A stretch of DNA of 64,000 nucleotides from Massilia forsythiae (lineage in GTDB: Bacteria > Pseudomonadota > Gammaproteobacteria > Burkholderiales > Burkholderiaceae_D): positions 6,076,001 to 6,140,000 of the forward strand of contig NZ_CP051685.1 of assembly GCF_012849555.1 (NCBI RefSeq), given 5' to 3'. The notes under the pieces are model-generated. The model made no database searches, was not told the origin of the DNA, and saw only the letters and a list, made by a program, of their open reading frames with translations. Below, piece by piece: positions 20,012 to 27,397 of the stretch (position 1 is its first letter; each line of letters begins with the position of its first letter). Both the position numbers and the translations under genes were made by a program.

Positions 20012-20977
20012 GTGCCTCACTTCACACCGATCCATTACAGCAGCGAAGACGGCCTGACGCTGTATGCGCGGGATTATGCGCCGGTCGACACCGCGGCGGT
20101 CGATACCGCGGCGGTCGACACCGCGGCGGTCGACACCGCGGCGGCCGGCGCATCGATGGCAGGCACGCCGGCTGCCGCCTCGCCCGCGGCGCGCCTGCCC
20201 GTCATCTGCATCCACGGACTGACCCGCAATTGCGCCGACTTCGATGAATTCGCCCCCCTCGTCGCCGGCCTGGGCCGGCGCGTGCTGGCGCTCGACGTGC
20301 GCGGCCGCGGCCACTCGGCGCGCGACCCGAATCCGGACAACTACAACCCGCAGGTGTACGCCGCCGACGTCGAGCGCCTGATGGCCGGGCTCGGCATCGC
20401 GCGCGCCATCTTCGTCGGCACCTCGATGGGCGGCCTGATCACGATGACGCTGGCGACGCGCGACATCGGCCTGATCGCCGCCGCGGTGCTGAACGACATC
20501 GGCCCGGTGGTATCCGACAAGGGCCTGGCGCGCATCGCCGGCTATACCGGCAAGCCGGTGCGGCCGGCGTCGTGGGACGATGCCGCGCGCTACGTCAGCG
20601 ACATCAACCGCTGCGCCTTTCCGCACAATCCGGATGCGGAATGGGACAAATGGGCGCGCCGCGCCTTCGAGCCGGATGCCGGCGGGCGCCTGGCGCCGCG
20701 CTACGACCCGCACATCGCCATCGCCCTGCAAAGCGGCAAGCTCAGGCCGACCTCGCTGCAGAGCCGGATGGCCTTCCGCCGGCTGGCGCGCGAACGGCCG
20801 CTGCTGCTGGTGCGCGGCGCACTGTCCGACCTGCTGGAAGCGCGGCAGGCCGAATGGATGCGGCGCGCGGCGCCGTCGATGCGCTACGTGGAGGTGCCGG
20901 ACGTGGGCCACGCGCCGATGCTGACCGAGCCGGCCGCGCTGGCGGCGGTCACCGCGTTCCTGGCCGGCCTGCCCTGA
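20012..20977 (+). CDS. Alpha/beta hydrolase
   Basis: About 321 residues from the GTG at 20012 (VPHFTPIHYSSEDGL), which has CAGGAC about 11 bases upstream; the frame is open further 5'. Oxyanion region ICIHGLTRNCADFDEF, nucleophile elbow GTSMGG (Ser near residue 138), acid in LVRGALSDLLE and catalytic His in VPDVGHAPML. It is a soluble alpha/beta hydrolase with no signal peptide, so it should act in the cytoplasm after uptake. An ester, lactone or C-C bond hydrolase is possible; the substrate is unknown. Residues 25-45 are a four-fold VDTAA repeat encoded by a 15-base tandem repeat just after the first beta-strand. It lies between the receptor and the ABC importer genes. Confidence 0.9.
   Translation: MPHFTPIHYSSEDGLTLYARDYAPVDTAAVDTAAVDTAAVDTAAAGASMAGTPAAASPAARLPVICIHGLTRNCADFDEFAPLVAGLGRRVLALDVRGRGHSARDPNPDNYNPQVYAADVERLMAGLGIARAIFVGTSMGGLITMTLATRDIGLIAAAVLNDIGPVVSDKGLARIAGYTGKPVRPASWDDAARYVSDINRCAFPHNPDAEWDKWARRAFEPDAGGRLAPRYDPHIAIALQSGKLRPTSLQSRMAFRRLARERPLLLVRGALSDLLEARQAEWMRRAAPSMRYVEVPDVGHAPMLTEPAALAAVTAFLAGLP
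20084..20143. repeat. 15-bp tandem repeat, four copies, in the hydrolase gene
   Basis: The unit GTCGACACCGCGGCG occurs four times in a row with a single C/T difference in copy 2. It encodes VDTAA four times. Confidence 0.95.
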
Positions 20978-21007
20978 GACTACGACAAGTATCGAAAAGG
21001 AGACGGA

Positions 21008-22204
21008 ATGACACGCTTCAAACTCTTGCCGGCGATGCTGTCGGCCGCTTTTGCCGCCGGCATCGCGTATGGCGGCAATGCCGGCGCCGCGCCCGACCTG
21101 AAGATCGCCCTGATCGCCGGCAAGACCGGCATCCTGGAATCGTATGCGCGCGAGACCGAGACCGGTTTCATGATGGGCCTGGAATACCTGACCGGCGGCA
21201 AGATGGAAATCAACGGCCGCAAGATCAAGGTGATCGTCAAGGACGACCAGGGCAAGCCCGACCTCGGCCGCACCCTGCTGGCCGAAGCCTACGACGACAA
21301 GGTCGACATCGCGGTCGGCACGACCTCGTCCGGCTCGGCGCTGGCGATGCTGCCGGTGGCCAGGGAATACAGGAAGGTGCTGGTGGTCGAGCCGGCCGTG
21401 GCCGACGAGATCACCGGCGCCAGGTGGAACAGGTACGTGTTCCGCACCGCGCGCAATTCGATGCAGGACGCGCTGGCGGCGGCATCCACGCTCAAGAGCG
21501 GCAGCGTCGCCTTCCTGGCCCAGGACTATGCCTTCGGGCGCGACGCCGTCAAGGCCGGCAAGGAAGCGCTGGCGGCGACCGGCAGCAAGGCGAAAGTGGT
21601 GCACGAGGAATACGCGCCCGTCGCCGCCACCGACTTCACCGCACCGACCCAGCGCCTGTTCGACGCGCTCAAGGACAAGCCGCAGCCGCGCATCCTGGCC
21701 ATCGCCTGGGCCGGACCGAACCCGATGAACAAGATCGCCGACATGAAGCCGGAACGCTTCGGCATCGCGCTGGCGCCGGGCGGCAACCTGCTGCCGGTGA
21801 TGAAGACCTGGAAGGCGTATGCCGGTACCGAAGGCACGATCTATTACTACTATGGCTTCCCCAGGAACAAGATGAACGACTGGCTGGTCGCCGAGCACAT
21901 GAAGCGCTTCAAGGCACCCCCCGACATGTTCACCGCGGGCGGCATGAGCGCGGCCGGCGCGGTGTTCGCGGCGCTGCAGAAGGTGCCGTCGGCCGACAGC
22001 GAGCAACTGGTGGCGGCGATGGAAGGCATGAGCTTCGAGAGCCCGAAAGGCACGCTGAGCTTCCGCCGCGAAGACCACCAGGCGCTGCAGCCGATGTACC
22101 ATTTCCGCATCAGGAAGGAGCAGAAGAACGAGTGGGACCTGCTGGAACTGGTGCGCGAAATCCCGGCCGCGGAATTGCCGCTGCCGGTCAGGAACAAGCG
22201 CTGA
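21008..22204 (+). CDS. ABC importer substrate-binding protein, branched-chain amino acid (HAAT) type
   Basis: 398 residues, periplasmic, with signal peptide MTRFKLLPAMLSAAFAAGIA and cleavage near NAGA-APDLK. The type I periplasmic-binding fold shows LKIALIAGKTG at the start, the ligand-site region GTTSSGSALAMLPVAREY and SVAFLAQDYAFGRDAVKAG. Such proteins bind amino acids but also aromatic acids, amides or urea. It lies 30 bases after the hydrolase, with AAAAGGAGACGG as ribosome site, and its stop overlaps the start of the first ATPase (TGATG). Confidence 0.94.
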   Translation: MTRFKLLPAMLSAAFAAGIAYGGNAGAAPDLKIALIAGKTGILESYARETETGFMMGLEYLTGGKMEINGRKIKVIVKDDQGKPDLGRTLLAEAYDDKVDIAVGTTSSGSALAMLPVAREYRKVLVVEPAVADEITGARWNRYVFRTARNSMQDALAAASTLKSGSVAFLAQDYAFGRDAVKAGKEALAATGSKAKVVHEEYAPVAATDFTAPTQRLFDALKDKPQPRILAIAWAGPNPMNKIADMKPERFGIALAPGGNLLPVMKTWKAYAGTEGTIYYYYGFPRNKMNDWLVAEHMKRFKAPPDMFTAGGMSAAGAVFAALQKVPSADSEQLVAAMEGMSFESPKGTLSFRREDHQALQPMYHFRIRKEQKNEWDLLELVREIPAAELPLPVRNKR

Positions 22205-23025
22205 TGGCGCCCGACCAGCAAGCCGCCGCGCCGGCAGCCGCGCCGTCCACCGGGCCGGCGCCGGCGCTCGCGCCTGCGTTGGCGACCGAGGGCCTGACGG
22301 TGCGCTTCGGCGGCCACGTGGCGGTCGACGCGGTGACGGCGGCCTTCTATCCCGGTACCCTGACCGTCATCGTGGGACCGAACGGCGCCGGCAAGACCAC
22401 CTATTTCAACCTGGTGTCCGGCCAGTTGGCGGCCAGCGCCGGACGGGTGTTCGTGAACGGCCGCGACGTTAGCCGGCTGGGCGCGGCCCGGCGCACCCGC
22501 CTCGGCATCGGCCGCGCGTTCCAGCTGACCAACCTGTTCCCGCACCTGAGCGTGCTGGAAAACGTGCGCCTGGCGGTGCAGAGCCGGGCCGGCATCGGCA
22601 TGCACATGCTGTCGCTGTGCTCCAGCCACCGCGAGGTCATCGCGCGCGCCGAGCACTATCTCGAGCGCGTCGCCATGGCAGCCAAGCGCGATGCCTGGGT
22701 CGGCACGCTGTCGCACGGCGACCAGCGCAAGCTGGAGGTGGCGATCCTGCTGGCGCTGGAACCCGACATCCTGATGTTCGACGAGCCGACCGCCGGCATG
22801 AGCGTGGACGAAGTGCCGGTGGTGCTCGACCTGATCCACCAGGTCAAGGCGGCGCGCAACAGGACCGTGCTGCTGGTCGAGCACAAGATGGACGTGGTGC
22901 GCGCACTGGCCGACCGCATCGTGGTGCTGCACAACGGCGCCCTGGTGGCGGACGGCAAGCCGGCCGAGGTGATGCGATCGACCATCGTGCAGGAGGCCTA
23001 TCTTGGCGCAACCGAACCCGCGTGA
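22204..23025 (+). CDS. ABC importer ATPase, LivG type
   Basis: 273 residues. After an Ala/Pro-rich N-terminus of about 28 residues the ATPase begins (LTVRFGGHVAVDAV). Walker A is GPNGAGKTT, the signature is LSHGDQRKLE (LSxGxQ variant) and Walker B is ILMFDEPTAGMS; the H-loop is LLVEHKMD. The start overlaps the stop of the binding-protein gene by one base. With LivF it powers the two permeases. Confidence 0.95.
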   Translation: MAPDQQAAAPAAAPSTGPAPALAPALATEGLTVRFGGHVAVDAVTAAFYPGTLTVIVGPNGAGKTTYFNLVSGQLAASAGRVFVNGRDVSRLGAARRTRLGIGRAFQLTNLFPHLSVLENVRLAVQSRAGIGMHMLSLCSSHREVIARAEHYLERVAMAAKRDAWVGTLSHGDQRKLEVAILLALEPDILMFDEPTAGMSVDEVPVVLDLIHQVKAARNRTVLLVEHKMDVVRALADRIVVLHNGALVADGKPAEVMRSTIVQEAYLGATEPA

Positions 23026-23773
23026 AGCGTCGAATACGACGGCATCCATGGGCGAGCCGATCCTGACGCTGTCCGGCGTGCACACCCACATCGGCCAGTA
23101 CCACATCCTGCAGGGCGTGGACCTGGCCGTGCCGCGCGGGGCCCTAGCCGTGCTGCTGGGCCGCAACGGCGCCGGCAAGACCACCACGCTGCGCACCGTG
23201 ATGGGATTGTGGCGCGCCAGCGCCGGGACCATCGTGTTCGACGGCCGCGACATCACCGGGATGGCCACGCCCGACATCGCGCGCGCCGGCATCGCCTACG
23301 TCCCGGAAAGCATGGCCGTGTTTTCCGAACTGACGGTGCGCGAGAACCTGGTGCTGGCAGCCAGGAACGGGCTGCTCGACAGCGCGCGCGTCGACTGGAT
23401 CTGCGGTTTCTTCCCGGCCCTGCGCAAGTTCTGGCACAGCGCGGCCGGCAATTTGTCCGGCGGCCAGAAGCAGATGGTGGCGATCGCGCGCGCCGTCGTC
23501 GAACCGCGGCAACTGCTGCTGGTGGACGAGCCGACCAAGGGCCTGGCGCCGGCCATCGTGGCCAGCCTGATGGCGGCCTTCCTCGACCTCAAGGACACCA
23601 GCACCACGATCCTGCTGGTCGAACAGAACGTCAACTTCGTGCGCACGCTGGGCGACAGCGTCGGCGTGATGGACGACGGCCGCGTCGTGCATGCCGGCGC
23701 CATGCACGACCTGGCCGGCGACGCGGCGCTGCAGCAGCGCCTGCTGGGCCTGGCGCTGGACGCGCACCAGTGA
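23003..23773 (+). CDS. ABC importer ATPase, LivF type (TTG start)
   Basis: 256 residues. Walker A GRNGAGKTT, signature LSGGQKQMVAIARAVV, Walker B LLLVDEPTKGLAP, H-loop LLVEQNVNF. The start I favour is a TTG at 23003, because a perfect AGGAGG sits six bases before it, inside the end of the LivG gene; the genes then overlap by 23 bases. The first ATG in frame is at 23048 and has no visible ribosome site, but would still leave a nearly complete ATPase. Confidence 0.95.
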   Translation: MAQPNPREASNTTASMGEPILTLSGVHTHIGQYHILQGVDLAVPRGALAVLLGRNGAGKTTTLRTVMGLWRASAGTIVFDGRDITGMATPDIARAGIAYVPESMAVFSELTVRENLVLAARNGLLDSARVDWICGFFPALRKFWHSAAGNLSGGQKQMVAIARAVVEPRQLLLVDEPTKGLAPAIVASLMAAFLDLKDTSTTILLVEQNVNFVRTLGDSVGVMDDGRVVHAGAMHDLAGDAALQQRLLGLALDAHQ

Positions 23774-23811
23774 AAACGCATGCATGCCGCACCGGACAAG
23801 GAAACCATGAC

Positions 23812-24867
23812 GTGAACGCCACCTACCCGATCGACCCGGCCGTAGAGCCGGTCCCACCCGCCCCGGCCGCGCCAGCGGACGCGCCGCTGCCGGCGCCGCG
23901 GCGCGACCTCCTGCCGCTGCTGCTGGCGCCGGCGCTGGCGCTGGCCATGCTCCCCTTCGTCAGCCTGCCGACCTGGATCACGCTGACCGTGGCCGGCCTG
24001 GCCATGGGGATGATGATCTTCATCATGGCCAGCGGACTGACGCTGGTGTTCGGGCTGATGAACGTGCTGAATTTCGGCCACGGCGCTTTCGTTTCCGTGG
24101 GCGCCTTTACCGCCACCACCGTGCTGCTGCCGATGCGCGGCTGGCTGGAAGCCGATTCGCTGGCGGCCAACCTGGGCGTGCTGGGCTTGGCGGTGGCGCT
24201 GGCGATGCTGGTCACCGCCCTGCTCGGCTGGGCGTTCGAGCGCGTCGTCATCATGCCGGTGTACGGCCAGCACCTGAAGCAGATCCTGGTCACGATGGGC
24301 GGCATGATCGTCTCGGAACAGCTGATCAACCTGATCTGGGGTGCCGAGCAGATCGCGCTGCCGATGCCGGCGGCGCTGCGCGGCGCCATCTTCCTGGGCG
24401 ACGCCGCGATCGAGAAATACCGGCTGCTCGCGGTCGCGGTCGGGCTGGTGGTATTCGCCGCCATGTTCTTGGTGCTGAACCGCACCCGCATCGGCCTCCT
24501 GATCCGCGCCGGCGTCGAGAACGGCGAGATGGTCGAGGCGCTGGGCTACCGCATCCGCCGCCTGTTCGTCGGCGTGTTCGCGGCCGGTTCGGCGCTGGCC
24601 GGGCTGGGCGGCGTGCTGTGGGGCTTGTACAAGGAAAACCTGGTGGCGCACATGGGCAGCGAGATCATGGTGATGGTGTTCATCGTGGTCATCATCGGCG
24701 GCCTCGGCTCGGTCGGCGGCTGCTTCATCGGCGCCCTCCTGATGGCGCTGGTGGCCAACTACGCCGCCTTCCTGGCGCCCAAGGTCGCGCTGGTGTCGAA
24801 CCTGATGCTGATGGTCGCGATCCTGCTGTGGCGGCCGGCCGGCCTGTATGCGAAAGCGAGGCACTGA
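23812..24867 (+). CDS. ABC importer permease, LivH type
   Basis: 351 residues, inner membrane, about eight hydrophobic segments. The family motif LVFGLMNVLNFGHGAFVSVG lies near residue 80, and FIVVIIGGLGSVGGCFIGAL near the C-terminus. The GTG start at 23812 is chosen for AAGGA nine bases upstream; another GTG at 23770 overlaps the LivF stop. The first 45 residues are Pro/Ala-rich. Confidence 0.93.
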   Translation: MNATYPIDPAVEPVPPAPAAPADAPLPAPRRDLLPLLLAPALALAMLPFVSLPTWITLTVAGLAMGMMIFIMASGLTLVFGLMNVLNFGHGAFVSVGAFTATTVLLPMRGWLEADSLAANLGVLGLAVALAMLVTALLGWAFERVVIMPVYGQHLKQILVTMGGMIVSEQLINLIWGAEQIALPMPAALRGAIFLGDAAIEKYRLLAVAVGLVVFAAMFLVLNRTRIGLLIRAGVENGEMVEALGYRIRRLFVGVFAAGSALAGLGGVLWGLYKENLVAHMGSEIMVMVFIVVIIGGLGSVGGCFIGALLMALVANYAAFLAPKVALVSNLMLMVAILLWRPAGLYAKARH

Positions 24868-24868
24868 G

Positions 24869-25942
24869 ATGCTGGCGAAGCTCCTGTCGAACGACCTGCC
24901 GCGCAGCCGCCTGCTGACCGGCCTGCTGGTCGCGATCGCGCTCGGCCTGTTGCTGGCGCCCTTCCTGTTCAGCGGCGCGCGTCCGCTCAACACCGCGGCC
25001 ACCGTCTGCATCTACGTCGTGCTGGTGGCGTCATACGACCTGTTGCTGGGCTATACGGGCATCGTCTCGTTCGCCCACACGATGTTCTACGGCATCGGTG
25101 CCTACGGCATCGGCATCGCCCTGGCGCGCGTCGACGAACCGACCTGGGGCGCCGCGCTGGCCGGCCTGGGGCTGGCGCTGGCGCTGACGGTGCTGCTCGC
25201 CTTTCTCATCGGGCTGTTCGCGCTGCGCGTGCGCGCCATCTTCTACGCCATGATCACGCTGGCGGTGGCGGCCTCGTTCTCGGTGCTGGCGTCGCAGCTG
25301 TCCGACCTGACGGGCGGGGAGGACGGGCGCACCTTCGGCGTGCCGGCGCTGCTGTCGCCCGGCTTCACCCTGTTCGAGAGCGACGTGCTGGGCCGCGCCG
25401 TCGATGGCCGCCTGATCACCTATTACCTCGTGCTGGCCGGCTGCGCCCTGCTGTTCCTGCTGCTGCTGCGCCTGGTGAACTCGCCGTTCGGACGGGTGCT
25501 GCAGGCGATCCGCGAGAACGAATTCCGCGCCGAGGCGCTCGGCTACCGCACCGTGGTCTACCGCATCTGGGCCAACGTACTGGCCGCCGTGGTGGCGGCG
25601 CTGGCCGGCGCCCTGATGGCGCTGTGGCTGCGCTACGTCGGCCCCAAGACCATGCTCGGCTTCGAGGTGATGACGGACATCCTCTTGATCGTCGTGATCG
25701 GCGGCATGGGGACGATGTACGGCGCGGTGGTCGGCGCCGCCCTGTTCATCCTGGCGCAGAACTACCTGAAAACGCTGATGGGCCAGGTATCGGAGGCGCT
25801 GGCGGGCGTGCCGCCGCTGGCGGCGGTGCTGCATCCGGACCGCTGGATGCTGTGGCTGGGCGTGCTGTTCATCCTGTCCATCTACTTCTTCCCGATCGGG
25901 ATCGTCGGCAAGCTGCGCATGCGGCGTTACCGCAAGCGCTGA
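24869..25942 (+). CDS. ABC importer permease, LivM type
   Basis: 357 residues from ATG 24869 (MLAKLLSNDLPRSR), one base after the LivH stop. Ten or so membrane segments. Family motifs: DLLLGYTGIVSFAHTMFYGI, LRVRAIFYAMITLAVA, RVLQAIRENEFRAEALGYR and the C-terminal MGTMYGAVVGAA. It completes the five-component importer; a hairpin follows 11 bases after the stop. Confidence 0.94.
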   Translation: MLAKLLSNDLPRSRLLTGLLVAIALGLLLAPFLFSGARPLNTAATVCIYVVLVASYDLLLGYTGIVSFAHTMFYGIGAYGIGIALARVDEPTWGAALAGLGLALALTVLLAFLIGLFALRVRAIFYAMITLAVAASFSVLASQLSDLTGGEDGRTFGVPALLSPGFTLFESDVLGRAVDGRLITYYLVLAGCALLFLLLLRLVNSPFGRVLQAIRENEFRAEALGYRTVVYRIWANVLAAVVAALAGALMALWLRYVGPKTMLGFEVMTDILLIVVIGGMGTMYGAVVGAALFILAQNYLKTLMGQVSEALAGVPPLAAVLHPDRWMLWLGVLFILSIYFFPIGIVGKLRMRRYRKR

Positions 25943-26306
25943 CGGCCGGTCCTGCACGCATGTGCAGGCATACATGCGTGCATGCCTGACGATGCCGTGC
26001 GGGCGCCGTCCCGCCGCATGGCGTCGCATCCGGCACCGGCAGGCCTGCCAGATCGGTCTTGCGATATTGCAACTTCCCACCTGCAAGTAATTGCACGATC
26101 TCAATTTCCCCCAATATTCGCATCCAGGGTGCATGCCTTGCGCCCGCGCGTACTGCCCGATTCGCCTTCACCTGTCCAGCCCGGCCGTTAGCCAAAGATC
26201 AATACCTGTTGACTTTTGAATCATATGATGAGCCCAACAGTGGCCTCGTCGACCAGCCAGCGCGAGCTGTCCACCATCCTACTGGCTTCCATGAAAGGGC
26301 TTTCCC
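25943..26306. other. Intergenic region between the importer and the PEP-CTERM gene
   Basis: It holds a hairpin at 25954-25981, a GCAGGCCTGC palindrome near 26039, an AT-richer stretch from about 26060 to 26115 and TTGACT at 26209-26214, for which I find no -10 at standard spacing. No gene is visible. Confidence 0.5.
25954..25981 (+). terminator. Hairpin after livM-type gene
   Basis: GCACGCATG (25954-25962) and CATGCGTGC (25973-25981) are perfect 9-base arms around a 10-base loop. No T-run follows, so termination by itself is uncertain. Confidence 0.4.
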
Positions 26307-26321
26307 ATGAAAGGGCTTTCC
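26290..26321. repeat. 16-bp tandem duplication across a start codon
   Basis: CATGAAAGGGCTTTCC occurs twice, back to back (26290-26305, 26306-26321). The second copy holds the ATG of the PEP-CTERM gene; the AAAGGG of the first copy is then its ribosome site. Confidence 0.9.
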
Positions 26322-26975
26322 GCGAAATCCATGTGCGCGACGGCGGTCGTTTCGCTGGCGGCGCTGGGCTCCGGCACTGCCGGCGCCGCCGGGGTCGAAG
26401 TACTGAATGAAGGGTTCGGCAATCTCGGCGGCCTGGATGGATGGACCCAGCTCAACGCCAGTACGCCACCCGGCACGGGCTGGTTCCAGGGCAACCCGGG
26501 CATCTTCGGCGCCCAGTCCGGCGCCGCCGATGCCTACGCGGCCGCCAACTACCTCGGCGCCGCCAACGGCAGCGGCAGCGTCGACAACTGGCTGATCACC
26601 CCCGTCCTCGACCTGACCGGCACCACGGTACTGAGCTTCTTCACCCGCCACGATACGGAATCGAACTTCAACGACCTGCTCGAAGTCCGTTTTTCGTCCG
26701 GTTCCGGCAGCGATCCGTCCGGTTTCTCCACCCTGCTCGGCAGCGTCGGGCGCGCCACCGCCTATCCGGACGACTGGACCGCGTTCACCGCCAGCATCGG
26801 CACCGAGGGCGCCGGCCGCTTCGCGTTCCGCTATGTCGGCCAGGCCGATACCTTGAACTATGTGGGCCTGGACACGGTCTCGGTGGTAACGGCTGTCCCC
26901 GAACCGGCTGCCTGGATGATGCTGGCCATGGGCCTGGGCGGCTTCGGGCTGCTGCGCCGCGCATCGCGTCAATGA
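26307..26975 (+). CDS. PEP-CTERM sorted exoprotein, choice-of-anchor J type
   Basis: 222 residues. Signal peptide MKGLSAKSMCATAVVSLAAL, then a beta-sandwich with EGFGNLGGLDGWTQLN and DNWLITPVLDLTGTTVLSFF, the pattern of the 'choice-of-anchor J' domain. The C-terminus is a complete PEP-CTERM signal: VPEPAAWMMLAMGLGGFGLL followed by RRASRQ. It should be cut and released or anchored by exosortase A (XrtA), encoded elsewhere. The start is set by AAAGGG eight bases before the ATG. Two short genes for a secreted protein and a metalloprotease follow closely. Confidence 0.93.
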   Translation: MKGLSAKSMCATAVVSLAALGSGTAGAAGVEVLNEGFGNLGGLDGWTQLNASTPPGTGWFQGNPGIFGAQSGAADAYAAANYLGAANGSGSVDNWLITPVLDLTGTTVLSFFTRHDTESNFNDLLEVRFSSGSGSDPSGFSTLLGSVGRATAYPDDWTAFTASIGTEGAGRFAFRYVGQADTLNYVGLDTVSVVTAVPEPAAWMMLAMGLGGFGLLRRASRQ

Positions 26976-26986
26976 GAGGAACCATC

Positions 26987-27397
26987 ATGTCCAAGCAAAA
27001 AATGCTCACTGCCAGCGCCATGGCGGCGCTGTGCGCCCTCGCCGCGTTCTCGATGCAGGCCAAGGCGGCCGGCCAGGAAGGCATGGTCGTCGTGCGCGAC
27101 CCCGTCACCAGCCAGGTACGCGCACCCACGCCCGATGAACTCCGGGCACTGCGCGCCAAGGCGCCGGCGCCGGCAGCGCTCGGCGCCGGCGCGGCGCAGG
27201 GACCGGCCGCGCTCAGCGCCCGTAATGGCGCGCGCGGCGTGCGCCTGGGCGAGAAGTCCATGGTCTACGAAGTCGTCGCGCGCGGCGCCGACGGCACGTT
27301 GTCCAGCCAGTGCGTGCAGGGCGAAGCGGCCGCCGCCGATGCCCTCGGCCGTCCCGCCAACACCGAACACAAGGAGCACAGCCATGATGTCCGCTGA
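26987..27397 (+). CDS. Small exported protein, resembles post-PEP-CTERM-1 proteins
   Basis: 136 residues. Signal peptide MSKQKMLTASAMAALCALAA ending at AKA-AG. The mature part contains VVVRDPVTSQVRAPTPDELR, a motif I associate from memory with the 'post-PEP-CTERM-1' family found next to PEP-CTERM genes. An Ala/Gly linker and a His/Glu/Lys-rich tail (NTEHKEHSHDVR) follow. It lies 11 bases after the PEP-CTERM gene with GAGAGGA as ribosome site and overlaps the metalloprotease gene by 14 bases. Function unknown. Confidence 0.75.
   Translation: MSKQKMLTASAMAALCALAAFSMQAKAAGQEGMVVVRDPVTSQVRAPTPDELRALRAKAPAPAALGAGAAQGPAALSARNGARGVRLGEKSMVYEVVARGADGTLSSQCVQGEAAAADALGRPANTEHKEHSHDVR

Noticed and set aside
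26060-26120. Sigma-54 promoter for the PEP-CTERM gene
   Set aside because: TGCCAGATCGGTCTTGCGA near 26045 has the -12 GC but not the -24 GG, so it fails the basic requirement.
26209-26228. TTGACT as a -35 for the PEP-CTERM gene
   Set aside because: The only -10-like hexamer (TATGAT) follows after about nine bases, too close for sigma-70.
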